Source: Microlunatus endophyticus (lineage in GTDB: Bacteria; Actinomycetota; Actinomycetes; Propionibacteriales; Propionibacteriaceae). Taken from it: DNA of 64,000 nucleotides. The notes beneath the pieces are model-generated. The model was not told the DNA's origin, ran no database searches, and saw only the letters and a list, made by a program, of their open reading frames with translations. This document shows, in pieces, positions 32,776 through 40,779 of the stretch (position 1 is the stretch's first letter; each line of letters opens with the position of its first letter). The stretch is from contig NZ_BMMZ01000013.1 of assembly GCF_014646195.1 (NCBI RefSeq), positions 1 to 64,000 on the forward strand. Direction: 5' to 3'. Position numbers and translations under genes: made by a program.

Positions 32776-33822
32776 ATGACCTTGTCGGCGACTGACGGTC
32801 TGCAGTGGCATGAGTTGGACGGCGAGCCGGAGGGCCGGGGCTGGCGCATGCCGGACACAGCGCTCCGCACGGATCGGCTGCCGGCCCGGGCGCAGGCGGT
32901 CGTCCCGCAGCCGGTCTGGGACCTGAGCCGGCACTCCGCCGGGCTGTACTACCGGTTCCGGACCGACGCGACGCGGATCGCAGCCCGCTGGACCGTCGGG
33001 CTCGAGCCGGTGGCCATGCGGCACATGCCGGCCAGTTCGGTCAGTGGCGTCGATCTGTATGCCGCCGACGACCGCGGGCTGCTGCGCTGGGCGTCGTTCG
33101 GCGCTCCGGATGCGGTCGGAACCACCACCGACGTGTTGCTGGACGGTATCCGACCGGCTGGTCCTGGCGGCCGGGAGTTCCGGCTCTACCTGCCGCTGTT
33201 CAACCGGGCCGACGATGTCGCCCTCGGTGTCCCGGCCGGCGCCACCCTGCAGGTACTCGATCACGATCCGACGCCGCCGGTGCTCTACTACGGCACCTCG
33301 ATCGTGCACGGTGCCGCGGCGTCGCGCCCGGGGATGGCGATGCCGGCCATGCTCGGCCGCCGGCTCGGCAGACCTGTCATCAATCTCGGCTTCTCCAGCA
33401 ACGGCCGGATGGAGATCGAGCTCGCGGCGCTGTACGCCGAGGTCGATGCGGCCGCGTACCTGATCGACTGCCTGCCCAATATGACCACCGAACAGGTCGC
33501 CGAGCGCGCCGAGCCCTTCGTCCGACGGCTCCGGCAGGACCGGCCGTCGACGCCGATCCTGCTCGTCGAGGACCGGACCAGGACCGACGCCTGGATCCTC
33601 TCCGACGTCCAGGAGAATCACGAGCTTCGCCGCGGCGCGCTGCGGACGGCCTACGAACGACTGCTCGCCGAGGGCGATGGCAACCTCCACTACCTGTCCG
33701 GGCCCGGCTTGCTGGGCACCGACGGCGAGGCGACAGTCGACGGCTCCCATCCCACCGATCTCGGTTTCAGCCGGATGGTCACCCATCTGTTGCCGAGCTG
33801 CCAGAAGATGTTAAGGAACTGA
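32776..33822 (+). CDS. SGNH/GDSL hydrolase with N-terminal beta-sandwich
   Basis: A 348-aa esterase-like protein. The first 165 or so residues form a beta-rich domain (LYYRFRTDATRIAARWTV, VSGVDLYA, FRLYLPLFN). The catalytic SGNH part follows: block I with Ser175 in YYGTSIVHG, block II Gly in NLGFSSNG, block III Asn in DCLPNMT, and Asp/His in DGSHPTDLG. The arrangement resembles carbohydrate or acyl esterases with an accessory domain. There is no signal peptide. GAAGGAG just upstream supports ATG 32776. The substrate cannot be told. Confidence 0.88.
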   Translation: MTLSATDGLQWHELDGEPEGRGWRMPDTALRTDRLPARAQAVVPQPVWDLSRHSAGLYYRFRTDATRIAARWTVGLEPVAMRHMPASSVSGVDLYAADDRGLLRWASFGAPDAVGTTTDVLLDGIRPAGPGGREFRLYLPLFNRADDVALGVPAGATLQVLDHDPTPPVLYYGTSIVHGAAASRPGMAMPAMLGRRLGRPVINLGFSSNGRMEIELAALYAEVDAAAYLIDCLPNMTTEQVAERAEPFVRRLRQDRPSTPILLVEDRTRTDAWILSDVQENHELRRGALRTAYERLLAEGDGNLHYLSGPGLLGTDGEATVDGSHPTDLGFSRMVTHLLPSCQKMLRN

Positions 33823-33824
33823 AC

Positions 33825-33830
33825 TAGGTT
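33825..33830 (+). promoter_or_regulatory. Leaderless-type -10 box (TAGGTT) of ugd
   Basis: TAGGTT ends 7 nt before ATG 33838, overlapping the end of the preceding gene's 3' region. Confidence 0.5.
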
Positions 33831-33837
33831 GGTTGCC

Positions 33838-35007
33838 ATGACCAAGGTTGCGGTGGTGGGAACGGGCTACGTGGGGCTGTCGATGGCGATCCTGCTGGCC
33901 CAGCACAACCGGGTGGTGGCCTACGACATCGATGCCGAACGGGTCGAGTTGCTGAGGGCCGGGACGTCGCCGATCGAGGATGTCGAGATCATCGACCACC
34001 TGGCCCACGCCGAGCTGGACCTGACCTTCACCACCGACAAGCACCAGGCGTACGAGGACGCGGAGTTCGTGATCATCGCGACCCCGACCAACTACCACCC
34101 GGTGAAGAACTACTTCGACACCCGGTCGGTCGAGGGCGTGATCACCGACGTTGCGGCGGTCAACCCGGCGGCGGTGATGGTGGTCAAGTCAACTGTCCCG
34201 GTCGGCTTCGTCCGCGACGTCACGTCGCGGCTCGGCACTGCCAACGTGATGTTCAGCCCGGAGTTCCTGCGGGAGGGGAAGGCACTCTACGACAATCTGC
34301 ACCCCTCGCGGATCATCGTCGGCGAGACCAGCGTCCGGGCCAAGCGCTTCGCCGACCTGCTGCTGGAGGCCGCCGAGGACACCGACGTGCCGGTGCTGAT
34401 GACCGAACCGACCGAGGCCGAGGCGATCAAGCTCTTCGCCAACACCTACCTGGCGATGCGGGTCGCCTACTTCAACGAGCTCGACACCTTCGCCGTCCTG
34501 CACGGATTGGACTCGCGGCAGATCATCGAGGGCGTCGGTCTGGACCCGCGGATCGGCAGCCACTACAACAACCCGTCCTTCGGCTATGGCGGCTACTGCC
34601 TGCCCAAGGACACCAAACAACTGCTGGCCAACTACCGGGACGTGCCGCAGACACTGATCGAGGCGATCGTCGACGCCAACGGCACCCGCAAGGATTTCGT
34701 CGCCACCGACATCCTGTCCCGGCATCCGCGGACCGTCGGGATCTACCGGCTGATCATGAAGACCGGATCCGACAACTTCCGCGAATCCAGCGTCCAGGGC
34801 GTCATGAAGCGGATCAAGGCCAAAGGCATCGAGGTGCTGGTCTACGAGCCAGAGCTGACCGACGACAGCTTCTTCGGCTCGGAGGTCATTCGTGATCTTG
34901 ATCAGCTGAAGTCCCGGGCCGACGTGATCGTCGCCAACCGCCGGCATCCTGATCTGGCCGACGTGGAGGCCAAGGTCTACACCAGGGACCTGTTCGGGAC
35001 CAGTTGA
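33838..35007 (+). CDS. ugd: UDP-glucose 6-dehydrogenase
   Basis: A 389-aa nucleotide-sugar dehydrogenase that should oxidise UDP-glucose to UDP-glucuronate with two NAD. It resembles E. coli Ugd throughout and has the same length: NAD motif VVGTGYVGLSMAILLAQHN, ATPTNYHPVKNYFDT, IKLFANTYLAMRVAYFNELD, and the catalytic Cys254 in GYGGYCLPKDTKQLL. It stands alone, with no glycan gene cluster around it. ATG 33838 is preferred over an in-frame TTG nine bases upstream because the TAGGTT box sets the transcript start and the homology begins here. The close likeness to the proteobacterial short form is worth a phylogenetic check. Confidence 0.95.
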   Translation: MTKVAVVGTGYVGLSMAILLAQHNRVVAYDIDAERVELLRAGTSPIEDVEIIDHLAHAELDLTFTTDKHQAYEDAEFVIIATPTNYHPVKNYFDTRSVEGVITDVAAVNPAAVMVVKSTVPVGFVRDVTSRLGTANVMFSPEFLREGKALYDNLHPSRIIVGETSVRAKRFADLLLEAAEDTDVPVLMTEPTEAEAIKLFANTYLAMRVAYFNELDTFAVLHGLDSRQIIEGVGLDPRIGSHYNNPSFGYGGYCLPKDTKQLLANYRDVPQTLIEAIVDANGTRKDFVATDILSRHPRTVGIYRLIMKTGSDNFRESSVQGVMKRIKAKGIEVLVYEPELTDDSFFGSEVIRDLDQLKSRADVIVANRRHPDLADVEAKVYTRDLFGTS

Positions 35008-35042
35008 CCGATCCGCTGGTCGTGCCCAATGGCCGTGCCCAA

Positions 35043-35048
35043 TTAGTC
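35043..35048 (+). promoter_or_regulatory. Leaderless-type -10 box (TAGTCT)
   Basis: TAGTCT ends 8 nt before ATG 35057. Confidence 0.45.
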
Positions 35049-35056
35049 TGGGGCGC

Positions 35057-36436
35057 ATGAGCACCGTAGTGGGCGATGCCGGTCTGATCCTGCTGTTCAT
35101 CGTGATCAGCGGGGTCTTCGCGGCCGCCGAGATGGCGCTCGTGTCGCTGCGCGAGAGTCAGGTCAGGCAGCTGGCCCATCGCAGCAGCCGCGGTCAGACG
35201 ATCGTCAAGCTGACCAGCAACCCCAACCGTTTCCTGTCCGCCGTCCAACTCGGTGTGACGCTGGCCGGCTTCTTGTCGGCGGCCTTCGGCGGTGCGACCC
35301 TGTCCGGCCCGCTGGGCCGGCAGTTGCAGCGGTTGCATCTCAGCCCCGGAGTCGCGAACACCGTCGCCCTGGTGGTGGTCACGGCGATCATCTCCTACGT
35401 GTCGATCGTGGTCGGTGAGCTGACCGCCAAGCGACTGGCCCTGCAGCGCTCGGAGTCCTTCGCGATGGCGCTGGCTCCGGTGGTCGACTTTGTCGCCCGG
35501 ATCGCCAGGCCGGTGATCTGGCTGCTCGGCGTCTCCACCAACGGTCTGGTCCGGCTGCTCGGCGGTGACCCGTCGGCCCATCGCGAGGAGGTCAGCAGCG
35601 AGGAGATCCGGGCCATGGTCAGCGGGTCGGAGAGCCTGGGTGAGGAGGAGCGGCGGATCGTCGACGACGTGTTCGCGGCCGGTTCGCGCAGCCTGCGCGA
35701 GGTGATGGTGCCGCGGACGGAGGTGGACTTCCTTGATGCCGACACTCCCGCCTACCAGGCGGTCCGCGAGGTCAACACCGCGGCCCGCTCCCGATATCCG
35801 GTCCGCGACCAGTCATCGGACGACATCATCGGCTTCGTGCACATCCGCGATCTGCTGGATCCCCGCGTCAGCACCCGCGCGATCCCGGTCCGCGAGTTGG
35901 TCCGGCCGGTCGTCTCCCTGCCCGACACCGTACGCGTCCTGCTGGCCCTGACCGAGCTGCGCCGGCAGGCCGCCCACCTGGCCATCGTGGTCGACGAGTA
36001 CGGCGGCACGGCCGGCATCGTCACCTTGGAGGACCTGGTCGAGGAACTGGTCGGGGAGATCACTGACGAGTACGACGAGCCGGAGGTCGATCGTGGTCCA
36101 GACCGGGACCACGAGGTGGACGGGCTGCTGACGCTGGAGGAGTTCGCCGACCGCACCGGGCTGACGCTGCCGGAGGGCCACTACGACACCGTGGCGGGCT
36201 ATTTCGTCGCGCGCCTCGGCCGCATCCCCGAGCTCGGCGACACTATCGACGACGAGATCCCGACCGGCCGGTCCGGTGACGACGACACACCGGCAATGAC
36301 CCGACTGGAAATGCGCGTGACCGAGCTGGACGGCCGCCGGGCAGCCCGGTTCTGGGCCCGGATGACGCCGGTGGAGCCGTCCAAGGCGGCGACCGAGGAG
36401 GTCGTGCCGCACGTTCAGCCGGCGATGGAAGAATGA
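35057..36436 (+). CDS. CNNM/CorC (hemolysin C) family transporter-associated protein
   Basis: A 459-aa membrane protein. The N-terminal CNNM/DUF21 domain has three to four TM helices (LILLFIVISGVFAAAEMALVS in part; LGVTLAGFLSAAFGG; ANTVALVVVTAIISYVSIVVGE). A CBS pair follows at about residues 215-345 (MVPRTEVDFLD, IIGFVHIRDLLD, HLAIVVDEYGGTAGIVTLEDLVEELVGEI in part). A C-terminal CorC/HlyC transporter-associated domain ends in TELDGRRAARFW. Members are linked to magnesium or cobalt efflux and homeostasis. Its stop overlaps the trpS start by 4 bp (ATGA). Confidence 0.92.
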   Translation: MSTVVGDAGLILLFIVISGVFAAAEMALVSLRESQVRQLAHRSSRGQTIVKLTSNPNRFLSAVQLGVTLAGFLSAAFGGATLSGPLGRQLQRLHLSPGVANTVALVVVTAIISYVSIVVGELTAKRLALQRSESFAMALAPVVDFVARIARPVIWLLGVSTNGLVRLLGGDPSAHREEVSSEEIRAMVSGSESLGEEERRIVDDVFAAGSRSLREVMVPRTEVDFLDADTPAYQAVREVNTAARSRYPVRDQSSDDIIGFVHIRDLLDPRVSTRAIPVRELVRPVVSLPDTVRVLLALTELRRQAAHLAIVVDEYGGTAGIVTLEDLVEELVGEITDEYDEPEVDRGPDRDHEVDGLLTLEEFADRTGLTLPEGHYDTVAGYFVARLGRIPELGDTIDDEIPTGRSGDDDTPAMTRLEMRVTELDGRRAARFWARMTPVEPSKAATEEVVPHVQPAMEE

Positions 36437-37440
36437 CCTCCGTGTCCGACCGTGTTCTTTCCCTGATCCAGCCCACCGCCGATTCGCTGCATCTGGGCAA
36501 CTATCTGGGCGCCCTGCGCCAGTGGGTACCGCTGCAGGACAGCTACGACGCCTTCTACGGCGTGGCCGACCTGCACGCGTTGACGGTCGAGCCGGATCCC
36601 GTCGTCCTGAAGGAACGCACGCTGCGGGCCGCCGCACAGCTGATCGCCGCAGGGATCGACCCGAGCCGGTCGACGGTCTTCGTCCAGTCCCACGTCGTCG
36701 AGCACACCCAGCTCAGCTGGGTGCTGTCGTGCATGACCGGTTTCGGGCAGGCCAGCCGGATGACCCAGTTCAAGGACAAGTCGGCCAAGGCCGGATCCGA
36801 CTCGACCAATGTCGGGCTCTTCAGCTACCCGATCCTGATGGCCGCCGACATCCTGCTCTACCAGGCGGCGCAGGTGCCGGTGGGGGAGGACCAGCGCCAG
36901 CACCTCGAGCTGACCCGGGACCTGGCCGGTCGCTTCAACGCCCGCTACGGCCGGACCTTCGTTGTCCCCGAACCGCACATCCTCAAGTCGGTCGGCAAGA
37001 TTCAGGACCTGCAGGAGCCGACGGCCAAGATGAGCAAGTCGGCGGCCTCGCCGAACGGACTGATCGACCTGCTGGACGATCCTAAGATCAACGTCAAGAA
37101 GATCAAGTCCGCGGTCACCGACTCGGGCCGGGAGATCAGCTTCGACGAGGACGCCAAGCCCGGAGTCTCCAACCTGCTGACCATCCTCGCCGCCCTCACC
37201 GACGAGCCGATGGACACCCTGGTCGCCGGCTTCGAGGGCAAGGGGTACGGCGATCTCAAGGGTGCGGTGGCCGATGCGGTGACGGCCTTCGCGGCGCCCT
37301 ACCGGGAGCGTACGCTGCAACTGCTGGACGAGCGGACCGAACTGGAGAAGATCCTCGCCGAGGGCGCAGCCCACGCCCGCGAGGTCGCCCACTCCACGAT
37401 CACCGACGTTTACGCCAAGGTCGGGCTGCTGCCCGCCTGA
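36433..37440 (+). CDS. trpS: Tryptophanyl-tRNA synthetase
   Basis: A 335-aa class I synthetase charging tRNA-Trp. The HIGH-equivalent is in IQPTADSLHLGNYLGAL, the tryptophan-binding region in DQRQHLELTRDLA, and the KMSKS loop is intact in PTAKMSKSAASPNG. The length is normal. It is translationally coupled to the CNNM gene by an ATGA overlap, an unusual but conserved kind of pairing for a synthetase. It converges on the antiporter gene with only 9 bp between stops. Confidence 0.96.
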   Translation: MTSVSDRVLSLIQPTADSLHLGNYLGALRQWVPLQDSYDAFYGVADLHALTVEPDPVVLKERTLRAAAQLIAAGIDPSRSTVFVQSHVVEHTQLSWVLSCMTGFGQASRMTQFKDKSAKAGSDSTNVGLFSYPILMAADILLYQAAQVPVGEDQRQHLELTRDLAGRFNARYGRTFVVPEPHILKSVGKIQDLQEPTAKMSKSAASPNGLIDLLDDPKINVKKIKSAVTDSGREISFDEDAKPGVSNLLTILAALTDEPMDTLVAGFEGKGYGDLKGAVADAVTAFAAPYRERTLQLLDERTELEKILAEGAAHAREVAHSTITDVYAKVGLLPA

Positions 37441-37449
37441 GCCGGGCGG

Positions 37450-39327
37450 CTAGCCCAGCTCCTCATCCACGAAACACCAGCGCCACTTCTCGCCCTGCTC
37501 GAAGCTGCGCATCACCGGGTGCCCGGTGTCCTGGTAGTGCCGGGTGGCGTGCTTGCCGACCGAGGAGTCGCAGCAGCCGACCTTGCCGCAGGTCAGGCAC
37601 AGCCGCAGGTGCACCCAGCGCAGGCCCTCGCGCCGGCAGTCCTCGCAGACCGCGGGCCCGTTGGGCTTGATCACGTGCGGCGCCTGCTGGAGATGCTCGC
37701 AGTCACCCTCCAGCGAGGCGCGGGTGAGCAGTGGTTCGGCTTCGGACACGTCACCGGTCTGGTCCTCCAGGACGGTCAGCATCGACTCCTCGACGTCCAG
37801 GCCGTAGAGCACGTCTTCGATCACCTCATGATCGATCTGGCCCAGGGCGCGGATCCGCAACACCTCCTTGCGCTCGGCGGTCAGGGTCGCCATCCGGAGC
37901 CGCCGATACTCCTCGGCCGGGGTCTCGACATCGCTGCCGGTGCCCAGGTGCTCCCACATCTCATTGGTCCTGCGGGTGATCCGGTAGCGCAGCTGCTCGA
38001 TGGTGTCCTCGGCATCCGACGGCCTCCTGATCTCCTCGAGCGTCTCCAACGCGACCCGGGAACTCGACTCCAGCACAGACGCGGCCTGCAGCGCATCCTC
38101 GCGGGGATCCGGGCCGTGCAGTCCGGCCCGTCGGGCGAATGCAGGCAGCGTGAATCCCTGCAACAGCAGAGATCCGACGGTCACCACCATCGCGGCGAAG
38201 ACCAGCACCGAGCGGTACGGCGTCTGCTGCGGCAGCACGAAGGCGGTAGCCAACGTGACGACACCGCGCATGCCGGCCCAGCCGATGATCGCCGACTGGG
38301 CCCAGCTGCCGTCCCGCATCAGGCCGGTACGCCACAACACCGCCCGGCTCACGGCGACGACCAGCAGCCGGACCACGATCACGCCGCCGAAGACGGCGGC
38401 GCAGACCGCGATGATCTTGCTCGGCCGGACACCGGAATCGGCGAGATCGGAGATGATCCAGCGCGCCTGCAGCCCGATCAACAGGAAGACCGCATTCTCC
38501 AGCAGGAACTGGATCGTCGCCCAGTTCATCCGCTCGCTCAGCCGGGACCGCGCGGTCTGCACCACCGGCGCCTTGTGGCCGATCAGCAAGCCTGCTGTCA
38601 CCACTGCGATCACCCCGGAGACGTGCAGACCGGCGAACTGGATCTCCTCGGCCGGCAGGTAGGCGGCGAACGGCAGCAGCAGCGAGAGCGCATTGTCCAA
38701 CCGGGCTGAGGTGATCGCGGCGCGGATGCGGACGGCGAGGAACGCCACCACCAGACCGATCAGCACACCGCCGCCGGCCGCGGACACGAAGGCCAACCCG
38801 ATCCGTCCGAAGCCGACATCGGCGGTCATCGCCAGGATCGCCACCCGCAGGCAGGTGATCGCGGTCGCGTCGTTGAAGAGCGACTCGCCCTCCAGGATGG
38901 TGACGATCCGCCGTGGCAGTCCGACCCGCCGGGCGACCGAGGTCGCGGCCACCGCATCGGGCGGAGCGACCACGGCGCCGATCGCCACGCCGACGGCCAG
39001 CGGTACCGACAGCAACAGGTGGACCAGGATCCCGATTCCCAGTGCGGTGATCACCACCAGCCCGACCGACAGCACCGCGATCGCCGACGCCTGGGCCCGG
39101 AAGTCGATCACCGAGGATCTGATCGCGGCGGCGTACAACAGCGGCGGCAACAGGCCGATCAGGACGATCTCGGCGCTCAGCTGGACCTGGGGGAGTTGCG
39201 GCACGAACGAGGCCGCGATGCCGACCACCATCAGCACCAACGGCGCCGGGACCCTGATCTTCGCCGCCAACGCGGTAACAGCGATCACCACCGCGGTGAG
39301 CGTCGCTATGCCGAGTGCCACCTCCAC
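37450..39327 (-). CDS. CPA1-type Na+/H+ antiporter fused to a UBP-type zinc finger
   Basis: A 625-aa protein. Residues 1-410 carry about 12 TM helices of the NhaP/CPA1 family, with the ion-binding region VSLF-like motif ILEGESLFNDATA and GWAGMRGVVTLATAF. A cytoplasmic helical region follows (about 410-535). The last 85 residues (37450-37708) are a UBP-type zinc finger: DCEHL, CEDCRREGLRWVHLRLC, LTCGKVGCCDSSVGKHAT, TGHPVMRSFEQGEKWRWC. In eukaryotic UBP fingers an Arg after the zinc cysteine (CGRY) helps bind the free GG tail of ubiquitin; here that site reads CDSS. GTG 39327 is chosen because homology begins there; ATG 39348 (7 codons longer) would overlap the divergent gene's start codon. Confidence 0.9.
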   Translation of the reverse strand: MEVALGIATLTAVVIAVTALAAKIRVPAPLVLMVVGIAASFVPQLPQVQLSAEIVLIGLLPPLLYAAAIRSSVIDFRAQASAIAVLSVGLVVITALGIGILVHLLLSVPLAVGVAIGAVVAPPDAVAATSVARRVGLPRRIVTILEGESLFNDATAITCLRVAILAMTADVGFGRIGLAFVSAAGGGVLIGLVVAFLAVRIRAAITSARLDNALSLLLPFAAYLPAEEIQFAGLHVSGVIAVVTAGLLIGHKAPVVQTARSRLSERMNWATIQFLLENAVFLLIGLQARWIISDLADSGVRPSKIIAVCAAVFGGVIVVRLLVVAVSRAVLWRTGLMRDGSWAQSAIIGWAGMRGVVTLATAFVLPQQTPYRSVLVFAAMVVTVGSLLLQGFTLPAFARRAGLHGPDPREDALQAASVLESSSRVALETLEEIRRPSDAEDTIEQLRYRITRRTNEMWEHLGTGSDVETPAEEYRRLRMATLTAERKEVLRIRALGQIDHEVIEDVLYGLDVEESMLTVLEDQTGDVSEAEPLLTRASLEGDCEHLQQAPHVIKPNGPAVCEDCRREGLRWVHLRLCLTCGKVGCCDSSVGKHATRHYQDTGHPVMRSFEQGEKWRWCFVDEELG

Positions 39328-39333
39328 GCGGGC

Positions 39334-39339
39334 TATCGT
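39334..39339 (+). promoter_or_regulatory. Leaderless-type -10 box (TATCGT)
   Basis: TATCGT ends 7 nt before ATG 39347. On the opposite strand the same bases give CACGAT, ending 7 nt before GTG 39327, so the two divergent -10 boxes may overlap. Confidence 0.4.
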
Positions 39340-39346
39340 GCCACCC

Positions 39347-40600
39347 ATGGCCGATCCCTTGCGCCACCAGAACGCGACCCTGCAGCGGGACGATGGTTCG
39401 GACCTGCTCACCTCCGACGAGGCCAAGGAGGTCCTGACCGCGGCCGTCGGCCGGGGCGGTGGCCGGCTGGTGTCCTGGCAACTCGATCATGTGGACGCCA
39501 ACCCGAGGCGCAGTACGACCGCAACCTTCCACACCGTCGTCGACTGGCCGCACGGGCGGCGCGAGGAGTTGATCGGCGTCAGCGCCCGCGCCGACGGCCG
39601 GACCCGCAGCGACGAGCGCGCGGTGATCTTCGGCAACGGCAGCCGCGAGGTCGCGGTCTGGCTCTACCCGGACGACCCGGACCTGCCCGGCCTGCATCGG
39701 GCGGCGTTCCCGGAGCGCTTCGCGGCCCTGTTCACCGAGCTGGGCATCGTCGGCCGGCCGGTGCGGACCGACCAGGTGCGGCTGGAGCTGATCGGCTACC
39801 GGCCGCGCCGCCGGGCGGTGATCAAAGCCGTCGTCGAGAGCCAGTACGGGCCGGAGGTGTTCTTCGTCAAGGCACTGCGCGAGCAGAGCTTCGCCAGCAT
39901 CCTCGGACGACACCGGCTGCTGCTCGACGCCGGATTGCCGGCCCCGCTGATCGCGGCGGCGACCCCTGATTTCCTGTTGGTGCTCAGAGAACTGCCGGGC
40001 CGGCCGCTGGCGCTGGCACTCTTCGACGACGTTCCGCCGACCCGGGCCGAGGATCTGATCGCGGTCCTGGACGCGATGCCGCCGCAGGTCGCCGGACTCG
40101 ACCGGCACCGGCCCTGGACCGATGCCGTCGACCAGTACGCCACCATGGTCTCCACAGCGCTGCCCGAGGCCGAGCCGATGCTGACAGCGATGGTCAACCA
40201 CATCCGTTCGGGGTTGGCCGGGATCCCACTCGGCAACGAACCGACCCACGGCGACTTCTACGAGGCGCAGGTGTTCGTCAGCAGCGGCCGGGTCAGCGGG
40301 ATCCTCGACATCGACACCATCGGCCCGGGCCGGCGTGCCGATGATCTTGCCTGTCTGGTGGCTCATCTGGCCACCGTGCAGCGGATGAATGCGGCCCAGG
40401 CGGCCCGGGTGCAGCGGCTGCTCACCGAGTGGCTGCCGGTCTTCGACAGCCGAGTGGACCCGGTTGAGTTGCGGCTGCGGGCCGCCGCGGTCGCGATCTC
40501 GCTGGCCACCGGCCCGTACCGGGGCCAGGAGCCCGACTGGCAAGGGGAAACCTGGCAGATTCTGCGATCAGCCGATCAATTGATCCGCAGCATTTCCTGA
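39347..40600 (+). CDS. Phosphotransferase (APH/choline kinase fold) family protein
   Basis: A 417-aa protein. About 150 N-terminal residues of mixed structure (DHVDANPRRSTTATFHTVV, AVWLYPDDPDLPGL) precede a kinase-like domain with FFVKALRE as a nucleotide-lobe Lys, the catalytic loop EPTHGDFYEAQVFV and the metal-binding ILDIDTIGPGRRADDLACL. These are the Brenner-type motifs of aminoglycoside and other small-molecule kinases. The substrate is unknown, and no antibiotic gene context is present. Start ATG 39347 is supported by the TATCGT box. Confidence 0.82.
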   Translation: MADPLRHQNATLQRDDGSDLLTSDEAKEVLTAAVGRGGGRLVSWQLDHVDANPRRSTTATFHTVVDWPHGRREELIGVSARADGRTRSDERAVIFGNGSREVAVWLYPDDPDLPGLHRAAFPERFAALFTELGIVGRPVRTDQVRLELIGYRPRRRAVIKAVVESQYGPEVFFVKALREQSFASILGRHRLLLDAGLPAPLIAAATPDFLLVLRELPGRPLALALFDDVPPTRAEDLIAVLDAMPPQVAGLDRHRPWTDAVDQYATMVSTALPEAEPMLTAMVNHIRSGLAGIPLGNEPTHGDFYEAQVFVSSGRVSGILDIDTIGPGRRADDLACLVAHLATVQRMNAAQAARVQRLLTEWLPVFDSRVDPVELRLRAAAVAISLATGPYRGQEPDWQGETWQILRSADQLIRSIS

Positions 40601-40607
40601 AGTTATG

Positions 40608-40623
40608 GATTAAACGGTTAATC
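40608..40623. promoter_or_regulatory. AT-rich palindrome after the phosphotransferase gene
   Basis: GATTAAACGGTTAATC is a perfect 6-bp inverted repeat with an ACGG centre, unusually AT-rich for this chromosome. It may be an operator or part of a promoter for the downstream region; TACGAT follows shortly after. The role is uncertain. Confidence 0.35.
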
Positions 40624-40696
40624 ACGCTACGATCGGCTTGCCGCCGAGTCGTCGCGGGAATCCTTTGTTCCCAAGGCGTTCCGGCGGCCCATGATC

Positions 40697-40754
40697 ACCG
40701 GCCAAACCCCCGATGGCCGGTCAGGTGCCCGCGTACCACTCGGTGCGCGGGCAC
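40697..40754 (+). terminator. Two tandem hairpins upstream of the mutase gene
   Basis: The first hairpin has perfect 8-bp arms ACCGGCCA (40697-40704) and TGGCCGGT (40714-40721). The second has perfect 9-bp arms GTGCCCGCG (40725-40733) and CGCGGGCAC (40746-40754) and is followed by a T-rich TCTTGTCTT. They are well placed to terminate the phosphotransferase transcript just before the TACGCT box at 40767. Confidence 0.55.
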
Positions 40755-40766
40755 TCTTGTCTTCGG

Positions 40767-40772
40767 TACGCT
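40767..40772 (+). promoter_or_regulatory. Leaderless-type -10 box (TACGCT) of the mutase gene
   Basis: TACGCT ends 7 nt before ATG 40780, directly after the tandem hairpins. Confidence 0.5.
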
Positions 40773-40779
40773 ACCGACG

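Noticed and set aside
37961..40543. Long minus-strand open frame (860 codons) across the antiporter and phosphotransferase genes
   Set aside because: It is a shifted or antisense frame of two recognisable proteins, with low-complexity Arg/Asp/Gly sequence and no start context.
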